Below are positions 20,636 through 32,044 of a DNA stretch of 64,000 nucleotides, one piece after another. This DNA comes from Ulva prolifera (taxonomy: Eukaryota > Chlorophyta > Ulvophyceae > Ulvales > Ulvaceae), in NCBI GenBank assembly GCA_023078555.1, contig CM041202.1, positions 124,001 through 188,000 on the forward strand, in the 5' to 3' direction. The position numbers and the translations under genes are program-made. Below the pieces are notes generated by a model. It was not told the origin of the DNA. It saw only the letters and a list, made by a program, of their open reading frames with translations, and did not search any database. The first letter of the stretch is position 1; each line of letters starts with the position of its first letter.

Positions 20636-23600
20636 CTACACCAGGAGGGCCATCTGCTGAGGTGAAGCGTAGCCATTGCTGCCGGGGGTGCCTGGGGAGC
20701 GGGGGGAGGAAGCTGCCGAACCGAACTTGCCCCACAGCCATGACGTTGCCAGATCCGGGGACGAGGGCGTATGCAGGGCTGGCATCTTGGGCAGGGCGGG
20801 CACCTTGGGGAGCACGCTGAGGAGGCGGCCGCCGAACCAGCCCTGTGGTCGCTCCATCTCCACGCATGGGGAGGGGGCCTGGGGAGGTGCATTGTGGAGG
20901 AACACATCCTGAGCAGGTGCTGCGCCGCCCCAGGATTGGCTGCCGTACCCGGGGTCGACGCAGTACCGTCCACTGTCGGCGAGCGCAGTGGTCGCAGGTG
21001 AACCCCATGCATTGGCACTGTCGCCGTACCCTGCAGCAGTGTAGTACTGCCCGTCCGCGGCGGCGGCCGGGGCTACCGGGGGGGGTGTCTGCCATCCAGA
21101 GTGCTCACCACCGTACCCTGGAGCAGTGTAGTACTCACCGGCGCCGGCAGCGGCGGCGGACGGCCCCCATCTGGAAGCGTCGTAGCCATACTCTGGAGCA
21201 GCGTAGTACTGCCCTTGGTCGGCAGCAGAGACAGCAGGGGTGGGAGGGGCCGGGGGGCCCCACGCGTTGCCCCCGCCGAAGGTCGCAGGCATCGCAGCGA
21301 CGATCTTTGCAGGTGCAGCCGCTGGCAGGTTGGCCCGGGCGCTCACGATGTGTCCCTGGTGGTTCGCACCCTGCAGCAAGCACGGCACTGATGTCCTGTA
21401 CAAGCCTCAACGCATGTGCGGTATGTTGTCAACAGTACGTGCAGAGAGCCGCGCGTGCCAACAAGATTGGCATTGCGTTTCGTGCGATCGAACGCTGCAT
21501 CTATCGCGGATGTCGCGGGAGGGTGGCGCACCAGTGAGAGCTGTGCTTCGGCGGCGTCGGCGCGGGCGGTGGCGGCATCGCGGGCGGCCTCCAGCTCCTC
21601 CTGCTCGGCGTAGATGGCTGCAATGGCCTCGCTCGAGCTCTCCTGGGCGGCTGCCAGGGCGGCGACGGCAGCGGCGGCTTCGGCCTGCAGATGGCATGCC
21701 TGGTGTTAACATGGCCGGAGGAGTTTCTACACTGCGTGCTGGTGACGGGCACGGGCGTATGCATGGGGTCCATGCAGCTTACCTCAGTGCCATGTCTCAC
21801 GTTATATACACCACCGTCTCAAATGGCCACAGGTTGGCGTGTCAGCTTCACTGACGCCGATGCCGCGTAACAAAAATGGTGCAGAGTATACGTAAGAGCG
21901 AACAGGGCGGCACACCTTACATATGGATCAACATGGATCAAAACAGGTCGTGTATCTGCAGCGGAAGGAGGCAAAGCGCGTGCATGGAAAGCCCGGTGGC
22001 TCAAGCACTGCCGTGTCAGAAGTCTAGGGGATATTGACGGCCTTGGCGGGTCTAATGATCTCAAAAGCGAAGCAAGAACCGCGAGGTGTCACAGAGGGGG
22101 GGCGGCGCACCTTGGCGGCGCGGGCCTCCTCGGTCTTCGCGTCAAGGGCAGCCTGCAGGGCGGCCTCGCGGTGGCCAGCGGCGGCGAGGGCGGCGGCGTG
22201 CTCGCGCAGAGCTGCCCGCAGCCGCGCCGCTTCATCATCGTTTCCCACCGCGACCGGCGGCACAGCAGGGGCAGGAGCAGCTGTTGGTCCATGGCCTGCA
22301 ACACCGGAACGGAGTCAGTGCAAGAGCATGAGCAAGGAAGCTGTAACAGAGCGAGTGATGCCAAGAGCACACAGCAATTTTAATGCGAAAGTGATCCTGA
22401 GGATAGCAATTCTACAAGCAGCAGTCAGCAGACTCTAGGATAGACACATAAGCACAGACACCGGGAGGATGCCATGAGTAGAATTTGATAGCGGGAGCTG
22501 CACAAGGGTAGATGGATGCTGCCTCTGAAGAGCAGCCAGTCTAAAACACACACTCCATGGCATAAAGCGGACTGTCTTGGTGAGCCGACAAGGGCATGCG
22601 CTGCCACCAGCAGCGCCAGATCGTTTGGTCACATGCCAGTGAAGACACACCAGACTCGGTGCCTGTGGCAGCACCAGTTTGTCCGGAAGCGGCTGTGCCC
22701 TTAGCAGACGCAGACGTCATCTGGTGTGAGTCCTGTGCGGCTGAGAGAGGTGACGTGGAGATATTCTGGCCTACCCCGACGGGATCGCCGCTGCCGTGAG
22801 AAGCCCCTTCGGCCTCGGTCTCCAGCATTGTAAGCGCCTCAGCCCTCTCTTCTGCAGGTTCTGGCGCACTCCCTGAGCTGTCTCCGCCCTCTGTCGATTC
22901 ATCGGTGGCGTACCCTCCCATAGAGGTGAGCCACTCGGCGGTCGCAGTCCCTCCGGCCATAAGTGGCGCCCCTTCGGCCGGCAGCGGCGCCGTCGGCCAG
23001 CCGTGTGTGTGCCAGTGTGCACAGTAGGCATCGATGAGGGCACCGTCGTCGGGGCTGCCCTGGCGGAAGGCCTCCCACTCAGCGTCGCCCCAGGAGCCCT
23101 GCTGGCCCCACAGCACCATGTGCAGGCAGAAAGCCTCAGTGCCGCCCTCACGCAGCCACGCCCAGTAGTCTGCTGCCCAGGAGCTGTAGTCGTACAGCAC
23201 ATGGGGACTGGGGATGTCTCCGTTGTCAGGCTGGGTCGCCCACCAGCAGTCCTGTGCAGGAGACTCCGGAACAGACGACGCCCCATCAGGAGATGAAACT
23301 TGTGTCGCATGCTCAGTCTGGACGTTGGAGTACGATGCTTCTACACCGTTGTCCCAGGAAGTCGCGCTTGGAGCTGTACCGCATGGCCCAGGTGAGGTCG
23401 TGGAGGCTGCACTCGGAAGCGGGACTGTGTCTGCATTATGAGACTCTTCAACCCCCTTCTGCACTCCGAGAGGAGAAGGAGCAGGATCACCATCATGAGC
23501 AGCACCTGCAGGAGGACGCAGCTACTGAGTGCAGCAATGTGTTTCCAGCAGTCGCTTTGCAATTTCGTTGCCATCGACAGCAGTCGCTTTGCAATTTCGG

Positions 23601-24723
23601 TGAAGGTCGCTGTCAGGAAAAATAAAGGCCTTCACGTGCTGAATTCAGCGGAAATAGCTGGATTACTGTGCAGCAGCAGCATGAAGAGTGGCATCCGCGA
23701 CTGATGTTATGGCATGAAGTGGATCGCCACTGCACGTCCAATGTTCATTACAGTATAGGCATTATTTCAAGATCGATGAAGTGCACTTTGGTATGCTCGG
23801 TGGTTGGTGGCAGATGCGCTCCCGTGTCGTTCACGCAACATTGTAATTCGACCGCACGCGGCAGCAAACTAAAAGGTCCACACCGTTTACTTCATAAGTT
23901 TTCGAGACTGCATTTTCACCCTTTGCGTGCCATTCAGATCCAGATCCCCTGCACGCGAGCGCTCGCGTCAACGACGTGCCTATGCCTTCGCGGCGATGGG
24001 TGGAGGGCCACAAAGAGACATGTCAGCAGTTAAACATGACTACACAGAATAAATGCATCAACAGCCGAGTTTCTGTCATCTACTGAACACGCGCAGCTGT
24101 GCAGCATGCCCTATAGCTATGGAACAATCAAACGGAGCGCGGATCCGGAGCTGCTTGCCATGGACAACCCCACTACGTATAAGGCACTGAGAATATGAAA
24201 ATGTGATTACGGGGGATGAAAATGAACGGTTTTGCGATGCCAGTGTCGTACCGGCCAGTAGCTGATGTCAAGCCTGTTGCAGCAGTGCGCGGCATGCCAG
24301 AAGCATGCGCACAATCTCCGGATCCCGCAAGCGTACCGTCCACGTCAGCAGCGTCGCCACCAGCCTGCAGCACACACCGATTCACTCTCTGGCCGGCACT
24401 CCATCAGAGCCAGCATAGATTATACGACCGTCTGCGTGTCATGTACAGCGTTGCCCGAGCTCGAGCGCGGTGGTCTTCAGCAAAACTCGAACACCCTCGA
24501 CGGGGGGCCGGCCTTCAAGTTGGCAGTGTGCGGTGCCACAGCTCACAGGCGGCGCGCAACAAGAAACCCGCTCACAGGCGCAGCCATATGAATTTGAACA
24601 GCAGAGGCCACGAAGCTTCATGTGGGGGTGTCGGTGCACGCCCAAAGAGCGGGAACGTACCCTCGCAGCCGCCTGGCGCTGGCGGATGGAGGAGAAGGCG
24701 TTGGAAGCAAGTGGCGAAGTCAT
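20636..24723 (-). CDS. Family W gene 1: Trp-rich domain, coiled coil and YG/W repeats
   Basis: Seven exons (24661-24723, 24252-24364, 23884-23948, 22651-23505, 22111-22295, 21532-21684, 20636-21370) with GT-AG ends and consistent phases give 722 residues. The start MTSPLASNAFSSIRQR is shared with the copy at 40571. There is no signal peptide. Residues about 166-278 form a Trp-rich domain (DCWWATQP ... HVLYDYSSWAADYWAWL ... CAHWHTHGWP). Residues 366-478 are an Ala/Glu/Arg coiled coil. The last exon has degenerate repeats (GEYYTAPGYGGEHSGWQT) and ends with GWFGGRLLSVLPKVPALP, SWLWGKFGS and SPQQMALLV. I do not recognise the family. It is head to head with the S gene at 25755. It forms one arm of an inverted duplication with 40571-44673. 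Exon 3 uses a donor six bases further on than the aligned site in that copy. Confidence 0.85.
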
Positions 24724-25754
24724 CTTGGGATTTATGTGTATTTGTTGAGAGTGTCTTTCGATTGGATGGAGGCAGGCACGGAGGTGGATGCCGGAGTGCC
24801 GACAAGCTTGATACAGGAGCCGCCTAGGATGTATCGCAAGGTTATTCAGCAGCTGCAAGTTGGATCGATGGAAGATGGTTGGTAGTGGAATAGTGAAACT
24901 GAAGTTGTAAGTATACCCAATGCCACAGTCTCAGGCCTGTGCGGCAGCGTTTCGCATGCTTTTGTAGCTCCAGTGACGGATATCCGACGCGAGCATCGAA
25001 TGACATGCCGATCAAGGGACTGCATGACGCTTGAATGCGTCACGGGCTGCACGTGACAGCAGGCGAACGGAAGCACATGCGGCTACAAGCGAGCGTTGTG
25101 CATGGGGCCCTTCGCTGACTCGAGATCTGCTATGGCTATATGCATACACCTCGAGATATCAGATCCATGTTTGCCTCGAGAATTGTTCGACGACGTTTCT
25201 GTTGGCCGCGACGGATGTCGCTGGCTGCGCCTGGCACTGATGCCACAGGCCCAGAACACACATATATAGACATCCGCAATGCTGAAAATGCCAACCTACG
25301 TTTCCACCATCCATCCCAGCGCTTGGACTAGCAGTGCGCCGTCGTGCAAGTGGGAGGGCAGGTGCCTCTAAGGCTCTCTTGAACTCTTAAGCCTCCGGAG
25401 AACCGTCTCAAGCTCACCGCGGGTCACGCGTGAACCGCTGGAAGCTTGGCCAAGCTTGGGTGATCTCCAGCTCGACTCGGCTGTCTGCTGCAAAGGTGCG
25501 ACACGCACATTGCCGGCTACACGTGTACACCTCCGAGGTTGTGAGTCACACAAACCCAAAGGCAGATCCTAGAGCGGTCGACCGGATGTTGAACACGGCG
25601 ACGATCGTTGACATGGCTCCGACAACCTCTCTCATCTGCTCTTTCGCTGTGTTTGTCTCCACCCGGCTACTCTGGCCATCTGCTGCTGCGAATCATCGCT
25701 GATATCTGTCACGATGCAGATTTCATATTTCTTGGGCATGTGCAGGCGCTCCGG
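24724..25754. promoter_or_regulatory. Shared upstream region of divergent W gene 1 and S gene 2
   Basis: 1031 bases between two head-to-head start codons, with no ORF supported. It contains CTCGAGAT at 25119-25126 and 25150-25157. The same 8-mer lies upstream of the other two W genes (40478-40485 and 49806-49813). A bidirectional promoter is inferred from geometry only. Confidence 0.45.
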
Positions 25755-28700
25755 ATGATCTTGCAGTCGCTGTTTGTGGGTGCTGCCCTCCTGGCAGCTT
25801 CTGGCCAGGCCGTAGGCGCCAAGTCACTGGGTACGCACGCTCAGCAACCTCGTACATGCACCATGATCATGCATTATCAATAAATGGTTGCTCACACGTC
25901 GAGCTTTCACATCACGATGCCCATTGCTGGCACCTCCGACGCTGATGTCCATATGTATGGATGACGTCTGTGACGAGTGTTAGATACACATGTGTATGCA
26001 CAGGATGTATGTGCGGCGCACGTTGTGCGGCTGCAAGCCTATAGGTCGAGCTCAATATGTTGCTGCATATGCCGATCAACACAGTGCTTGTGTAAGAAGG
26101 GCGTGGGTGGTTGTGCAGAGAGTGTGTCCAGTTGCAAGGTGTCCTCCATCACCTCCGCCTCTTCTGAGTCAGTGAAGGTTGCCCATTATGTTGGTACGAC
26201 TCTGCCAGCAGTACCACTCCCACCCACATGTATCTGACAGATATGTCTCACATGTACACCCGGCCCCGGGCCGTAACAGCAGAGTCGACAGCTGCTGCCG
26301 TGCACTGCTGCCATGCACATGTTTCCTGGCTCTTCAAAAAGTTCTTCTGAACATATACGAAGCACCTGTTCTAAACTCTTTCATTTGTAAAGAGTTGACT
26401 GGCACTTGAAACATATAGTACAAAAACTCACAGCCCCAAAATGTTATTTCAGTTTTGGGCACTTTGATCGTTTCTGGCATGTCCTGAAAATTTGCACCTG
26501 GGCACTCTGATATGTCTGGCCGTCCAGCAGCATGCATGCATGAGCCCGCCAAACACCGCGCATGCATGCAGCCACCAAGGTCAGCGCAGCCCTCTGCCAC
26601 AACGGCCCGGCCAAGTACGAGCACGACCACGCCGCCGCCTACGCCACGGCCACCGCCGTGGCCGCCGCAATCGTGGACATCACCGCCGGCTGCTACACAA
26701 GTGCGCACACCCCCCACATCCGTGTGTGCACATACATGTACATACATTAAAACACTAATAGTATTGTCTTCTGCGCCTGTTTACATATGCACAGGCCAAA
26801 TGCATGCGCCTGCAGCCATGACATGATCAATATCTCTGTATTCCTTGAACAATAATCCCTCTGCAGCATCTCAGTGGCCCACATGTGAGGTGCTGCCGCC
26901 TACTAGGTGCTGCCGCCTACTATAGTATGCGGTGGTTATTTGCACGGCATGTCCTCATCTACAGGCTGTAGTGTGCCTTCATGTACACCGATGGGCACCG
27001 GCCGGCACCACATCTAGTGCCTTCGCAAAGGCAACGTCCCCCGGCTTTGAGATAGAGTACTTGTCACACCTACTCTCATAGATGTGGCATCGCCAACGTT
27101 GCACCGCCTGCAGGTGGCACCGGCACTTTCAAGGTGAACGGCCACTCCGCCGCCTACGCCGAAGCCATCGCCATCTCCGAGGCCTACGCCGACGCCGCCG
27201 TCTCGGCCGAGACCTGCGAGAGCTGCGCCGCCGCCGGCATCGCCGTCGCCGGCAGCTTCCACGAGATCTTCCTCCAGGCCACCGCCGCGGTCGAGTTTGC
27301 CTTTGCGGGCATCGCCGACAGCGGCGACGTGGGCGCCTCGATCGAAATCATCACCACGTCCATCAAGGAGGCGACGGTGGTGGCGTTCGCCGAGGCGATC
27401 GGCACGGCCCGCGCCGCTGACGGGGCGTGCTCCGGCAGCGCAGCCGCAAACACGGTGGCCGGCGTGGTGGGGGGGCCGCAGAGTCGCGCCTCGTGCAGGA
27501 TCGACGTGGACGCGGCTTCAGACTATGTTGTGTCCGACGCGCTTGTGGCTGTGACGGCGGAGCTCGGGGAGAAGGCGTGCTTTTACGGTGCTGGTGTGGT
27601 GACAAGCACCTTCTCAGTTGAGGCTATGGTGTGCCCTGACTCCTTACATCGGACATATTGTATCATGCATTAAGTGATCCAGTATGTAATGACTAAGTAT
27701 CAAATAGACAAGTAGGTGACTCGCAGGCGGTTCACAGCAAGCATGATGTAGACATATGCCCCTGTTTCAGAGAGACAAAGCTCACAGTCTGATCGATAGG
27801 AATGCCTGGCTATAGCTGCACATGCACAATGCGAAGGCAATCGCTGCGGGCGGCACCAGCATTGCCTGTCATCCAGCGTTTGTCTGCAGGCCGTTGCCAC
27901 GTCCATGGCGCTTGCGATGACCGAGATCTCGTCGAGCTGCTACGTCGAGGGCGAGGGCTACGGCTGCGCTGCCGGGAAGGGGGACATCACAAAGACCGCC
28001 ACGGTACGTAGCTGCTACCTGTTGCAGGCCAGAAGTTCACATTGGACGCATGCTCGCCTGAATGCGAGTACAATTGCAGCTGCATGAACAGCATGGTGCC
28101 CCGCCGCCGGCCGAGTGTTTGGACAGGTGTGTAGGCAGATGGGCGAGCGTATGTCACACGTTGTGGTACTATGGTAGTATCAGCATGTTTTGCAATGCAC
28201 TGACAGCAAGGCATCGCCTTCACGCAGCCTTCATGGAGACCATGTGCCGCATCAACACTGCCGTCGATGCCAGTTTCCAAGCAACCCGCCATTCTGAGCT
28301 CTGAACGCTGGGCATTTGCTGCAGGCTGTTGCGTCAGCGGTTGCAGAGGGCATCGCCGTGGCCACCACCGACTGCATGAAGGGGGGCTGCACCGTGGTGG
28401 CGCACTCTCTGTCCGCAGCGCTCGCCGACGTCCTCGCCACCGCTACCTCCCAGGCCATGGCTCACCAGTGCACAGGTGTGCCCCACGCGGCTGGCGTGAC
28501 AACATGTGAGCGCACACAGCTGCCCCAACTGCGTTGCGTCGCCATTCAAGTTGTGGAGTAGCTCACTGTGTCTGCCTGATAGCCACGTGCTGTTCTCCGG
28601 AGTGCACACTCCCTGTTCAGCTCCAATCTTCACACTTCAAATCCAGCGCTGAAAAGTTTGCCGCGAACAGTGGTAGTGGGCACATGCCAATGCCGAAACA

Positions 28701-29423
28701 CTACCGCGTGGATACACCATGCATGGCCGGCGTGTACATATGCTGCGTGCCTTGGGTGTAGGCCTGACTGCCATGCATGCCGCAGGCCCGCACTCCCACT
28801 TCACGTACGACGACATGGTGCACGAGATGGTGGAGACGAGCGCCGCGCATCTCGCGATCGCCGAGGTGCTCGTCACGGCGACGGTCGACGCCGCCGGCAA
28901 CTGCGAGGCCTCCGCCACCACCGCCGCTACCGTCGTCCCCACGACCTCCACCTCCAGCTCCCCCTCAGCCACGACCACCGCCCCCAGCGGCGCCCCGCAG
29001 GCGTCCGCGCACGCCCACACGCATGCGAAGGACCCCGCCCCTGCCCGGCGTCGCCACCACAAGAGGCCATCTCACCCCAAGCGCCGTCACGCCGAGCGCG
29101 GCCACAAGGGCTCCAAGAGGGGCGGCCACAAGGTCGCAAAGAAGGGCGGCCACGGGGGTTCCAAGAAGGACGGCCGCGAAATCGCGCAGAAGGGTGGCTA
29201 CAAGGGTCCTCACAGGCGCGGCCGCAGGCATGTACCCAAGGGCCTCCGCAGGGGTGGCCGCAGGGGTGCTCGTAAGGGGGGACACAGGCGCGGGCACAGC
29301 ATGGGGACACGCCCGAAGGGAGTCCGACGGGGTGGCCACAAGAAGGGCCGCAAGGGGGGCAAGGCGCCAGCACACCGGCGCGTTCCACACAAGCACCTTC
29401 GCCACAAGCGCGCCACCTACTAG
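25755..29423 (+). CDS. Family S gene 2: secreted Ala-repeat protein with polybasic tail
   Basis: Six exons (25755-25830, 26572-26700, 27114-27628, 27890-28003, 28325-28475, 28786-29423) with GT-AG ends and matching phases give 540 residues. Exon 1 is a signal peptide (MILQSLFVGAALLAASGQA). Exons 2-5 encode the Ala/Cys segment domain (GHSAAYAEAIAISEAYA; SFHEIFLQATAAVEF; ALAMTEISSSCYVEG). Exon 6 starts GPHSHFTYDD, carries a Ser/Thr/Pro/His linker, and ends with about 130 residues of Lys/Arg/Gly/His repeats (GGHKVAKKGGHGGSKKDG). Exons 2-5 have exactly the same lengths as in the S gene at 45754 (129, 515, 114, 151), and the 758-bp exon 2 of S gene 1 equals the sum of exons 2-4. That absence of indels is strong evidence of coding constraint. 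Extracellular matrix or adhesive role inferred; function unknown. Confidence 0.88.
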
Positions 29424-30372
29424 TAGGCCCCCGCCCCCCCCACCCTGAGCTGGCCCTGTATTTCTAATGCGCCTGTCTGTAGCACATATATGTGTATATA
29501 CCACAGATATGATTCGTTTAGATACTTATCTTCTAGAGATTCTCTGGAGATCCGGTAGGAGATATAGACACAGCCCTCGAAGTTGGGGTACGTGCCCAGC
29601 ATATGAGGCTCTTAGAGGTTAGGACTGGACACCACAGCATGACGCAAAGTCAATGCTTGAGTGTCCAATCATTCAGGCACAGGGCAGTGCTGCCGTACAT
29701 GGCAGCCACAGCACAGACTGTGCCTTCGGTAGACACGAGGCTGTATAGCAGCCTGCTACTGAGTAGTATCTAGGTTTATAGCTTCTGGCCTCTCGTTTGT
29801 AAGTCAGATCAATCAATGATTCCACGTGCACTGGCCACAGTATGCATAATATATGTAAGCATTCTGTACTGAGGATTTCAATCTGCTGCAGAGTATCTGC
29901 AAATTTGCTGATCTGCACAGAATTACCTGTACCCAAACTTTGCATAATTTTGCTTTGGCAACTGCGCTCCCGGTGATTTGGAGTGAGTTATGTCTTGACA
30001 GGATTCGGCTAGGTCGACCCAGGTTCTGTTGGCTTCATATGGCAGCTAGCCTGGGTATCGGTACCTTGTGTACGGTACACACTGCGTCAGCATCATAAGC
30101 TTGCTTTCCACTCGACCATGACTCACAGTCCCTTAAGGCCAGCTGGCCCCAACCGGCTTGTGTGTGAATTTCCACAGCTGCATAATACCACCCATGCAGC
30201 CTGCCGCAGATCTGCTGTAGGAGAAGAAACAGTGCTGGAGGCAGGTGCCGACACCGGTTCAATCCAATCGTGATCACACCAAGGCTGCTCCCCTCAAGAC
30301 ACGTGTATATAAACACATGAGTATGTGCATTTGCTCGTCTGAATTCGTATGCTCATGTACATCGCACTCTTT
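29424..30372. other. Intergenic, no supported gene
   Basis: Downstream of S gene 2. Only short frames without signatures. No TGTAA lies within 300 bases of the stop, so the end of that transcript is not identified. Confidence 0.4.
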
Positions 30373-30523
30373 TTGTGTTTATTCTAATTGTGAAGACGCT
30401 TTTGAAGTTTCTCATGTGCAGTGCACTTGCCCGTAGTGGGCGTGCACTGATTTGGTGAACGAGTGGATTTGCGTGTGAGTTCCTAGCAATGGCTCGATGC
30501 CCGGCCTCTGTCCTTTGTAACTA
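30373..30523 (+). mobile_element. 151-bp 5'-truncated LINE copy with 19-bp target duplication
   Basis: The 3' half matches the 3' UTR of the LINE at 4239-5369 (GAGTGGATTTGCGTGTG ... GGCCTCTGTCCTTTGTAAC). It is flanked by a perfect 19-bp direct repeat, CATGTACATCGCACTCTTT, at 30354-30372 and 30524-30542. This is a clear, probably recent retroposition. Confidence 0.8.
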
Positions 30524-30637
30524 CATGTACATCGCACTCTTTGTGGTCTTCCGGACAGGCGCGACATGGCGTGGTGAAATTCAAGTGAAGTTGAGATGTT
30601 TACATCTATGCTGCATACATGTACTGGCGATGGCTGT

Positions 30638-30682
30638 TGTGGCAATCCAGTGATATGACCGCTATACCACTAGATTGCCACA
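30638..30682. repeat. Inverted repeat, 15-bp arms
   Basis: TGTGGCAATCCAGTG at 30638-30652 is almost the complement of CACTAGATTGCCACA at 30668-30682, with a 15-base loop. It is the first of three consecutive palindromic structures. Confidence 0.85.
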
Positions 30683-30713
30683 GCAATCTATATATGTGCG
30701 TGCCTTCGCTGCA

Positions 30714-30739
30714 GTGCTGCATGCTTAAGCATGCAGCAC
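30714..30739. repeat. Perfect 26-bp palindrome
   Basis: The half-site GTGCTGCATGCTT is followed immediately by its exact reverse complement, with no spacer. Confidence 0.95.
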
Positions 30740-30750
30740 CATACATATAC

Positions 30751-30786
30751 ACATACATATATGGCAAGCTTGCCATATATGTATGT
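30751..30786. repeat. Perfect 36-bp palindrome
   Basis: The half-site ACATACATATATGGCAAG is followed immediately by its exact reverse complement, centred on AAGCTT. It lies 11 bases after the 26-bp palindrome. It could extrude as a cruciform or be a protein dyad site. Confidence 0.95.
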
Positions 30787-30789
30787 CAC

Positions 30790-31160
30790 TAGGAGAATGG
30801 TGACGTGGTGGTGAGGAAGGTGCGAGGATGGTTTGAGGAAGAGTGGCGGAGGCCTGGCGGAACCCCGGGAACGGCGAAAGGACCGTTGGCGGAGCGCCCG
30901 GAAGGCAGCCCGGATTGTGGACGGAAGTTCCGCGAGCGTTCCGGACGGGGTGTTTCAACGGGCACTCCACGTGGGGGTTCCGCCGGAACGTTTCCGGAGT
31001 GATGCCGGAACGTGCGAAGGATCCGCAATGCTTCCAGAGGACTGTTTGAGGAAGAATGCTTAAAATTTCGGAATGGTTACGGATCCGATAACGTTCCGGC
31101 AGAGCCTTGCGGAAGCCTCCCGGAAGCCTGGAAGAACAGGATGGTTCGTGAGAGGTTAAT
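30790..31160. other. GC-rich patch dense in CGGAA/TTCCG
   Basis: More than ten CGGAA or TTCCG motifs in about 350 bases, often as TTCCGG or CCGGAACG. Three overlapping short frames exist, but none resembles a protein. The composition contrasts with the AT-rich flanks. It may be a decayed element or a regulatory island. Confidence 0.4.
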
Positions 31161-31235
31161 CTCTGCCCGGATGTGCTGGAGACAGATTACGTAAGTGGTG
31201 AGGTCATCAAGGCCTTCTTTACATGCGTGCCACGT

Positions 31236-31302
31236 GTAGGTTGCCGTTGATTCGGATGCAACTCGGTCTCAATGTTTGTTCTCTCCCATTCACTCTATTG
31301 TA
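31236..31302 (+). mobile_element. LINE-like 3' end, second tail family
   Basis: GATTCGGATG ... AATGTTTGTTCTCTC then CATTCACTCTATTGTAA. Imperfect flanking duplications are ACATGCGTGCCACGT (31221-31235) and ACATGTGTACCACGT (31303-31317). Confidence 0.55.
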
Positions 31303-31304
31303 AC

Positions 31305-32044
31305 ATGTGTACCACGTTTTCGACAGAGAATCGCGATTAGTGCACAGGACATACGGTCCTGCGGGAAAGGCAGTTTCGAGTGCACATACAAGCAGCATGT
31401 CATCAACTGTACACCGTGATTCCGGAACAAGACAGATTTATTGATGTGTTCACACGAGCTCGTAGGCAGGGGTGGTCATGGCTTGCATAGGCATATCATA
31501 GACATTGCTTACATTGATATCTCGTCACCTTGGGTGCCCTCATCATGTCCATAAGGAACGATGATACTACGATCACATGTAGTGCCACCTCTAACATGTC
31601 ATATACTCCACTCATACATTTAATCACGATCACCGCATGTGTACACTTTCTTTCCGAGCCCACGTTGGTATACAACTAATCGACATACTTCTTCCGGGTA
31701 ATCTTCAACGCGAGGCCAACCTTCTGGCTCCTCTTATGGGTGGGATGCAACGGAGATTCCGCTGTCCCCTCCGTTTTTAGTGCGCCAAGGATGAATTTCT
31801 TGAAGTACTCGTAGTCAGCCACGTACAGTCCGTCTTCTTGTGCCCACTGCGCGGCCGGCTTCATCGTGCCCACGCCGTAAGCAGTCCTCGCTCCGAGTCT
31901 GGACAACTGCATGGATAGGTTATGTGTCAGTGGCTTGCGCTCATTCACGCGCACTGGTATGTTGTTGCCCAATGTGTTTGTTTTGCAGTAGCACAACGTC
32001 TACATCAGATGGGTCTGTCAGGGAATGTGGGGCGCGGCGCCCGA
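31305..32044. other. Intergenic, no supported gene
   Basis: An unrecognised minus-strand frame covers 31676-31996 (contains GALKTEGTAESPLHPTHKRS). Composition and isolation give no support for a gene. Confidence 0.35.

Noticed and set aside
24216-24827. Plus-strand gene opposite W gene 1 (204-codon frame) with a matching minus frame at 40443-41171
   Set aside because: These frames are the antisense of the first two exons and introns of W genes 1 and 2. Similarity comes from the duplication; the sense exons have phased GT-AG junctions.
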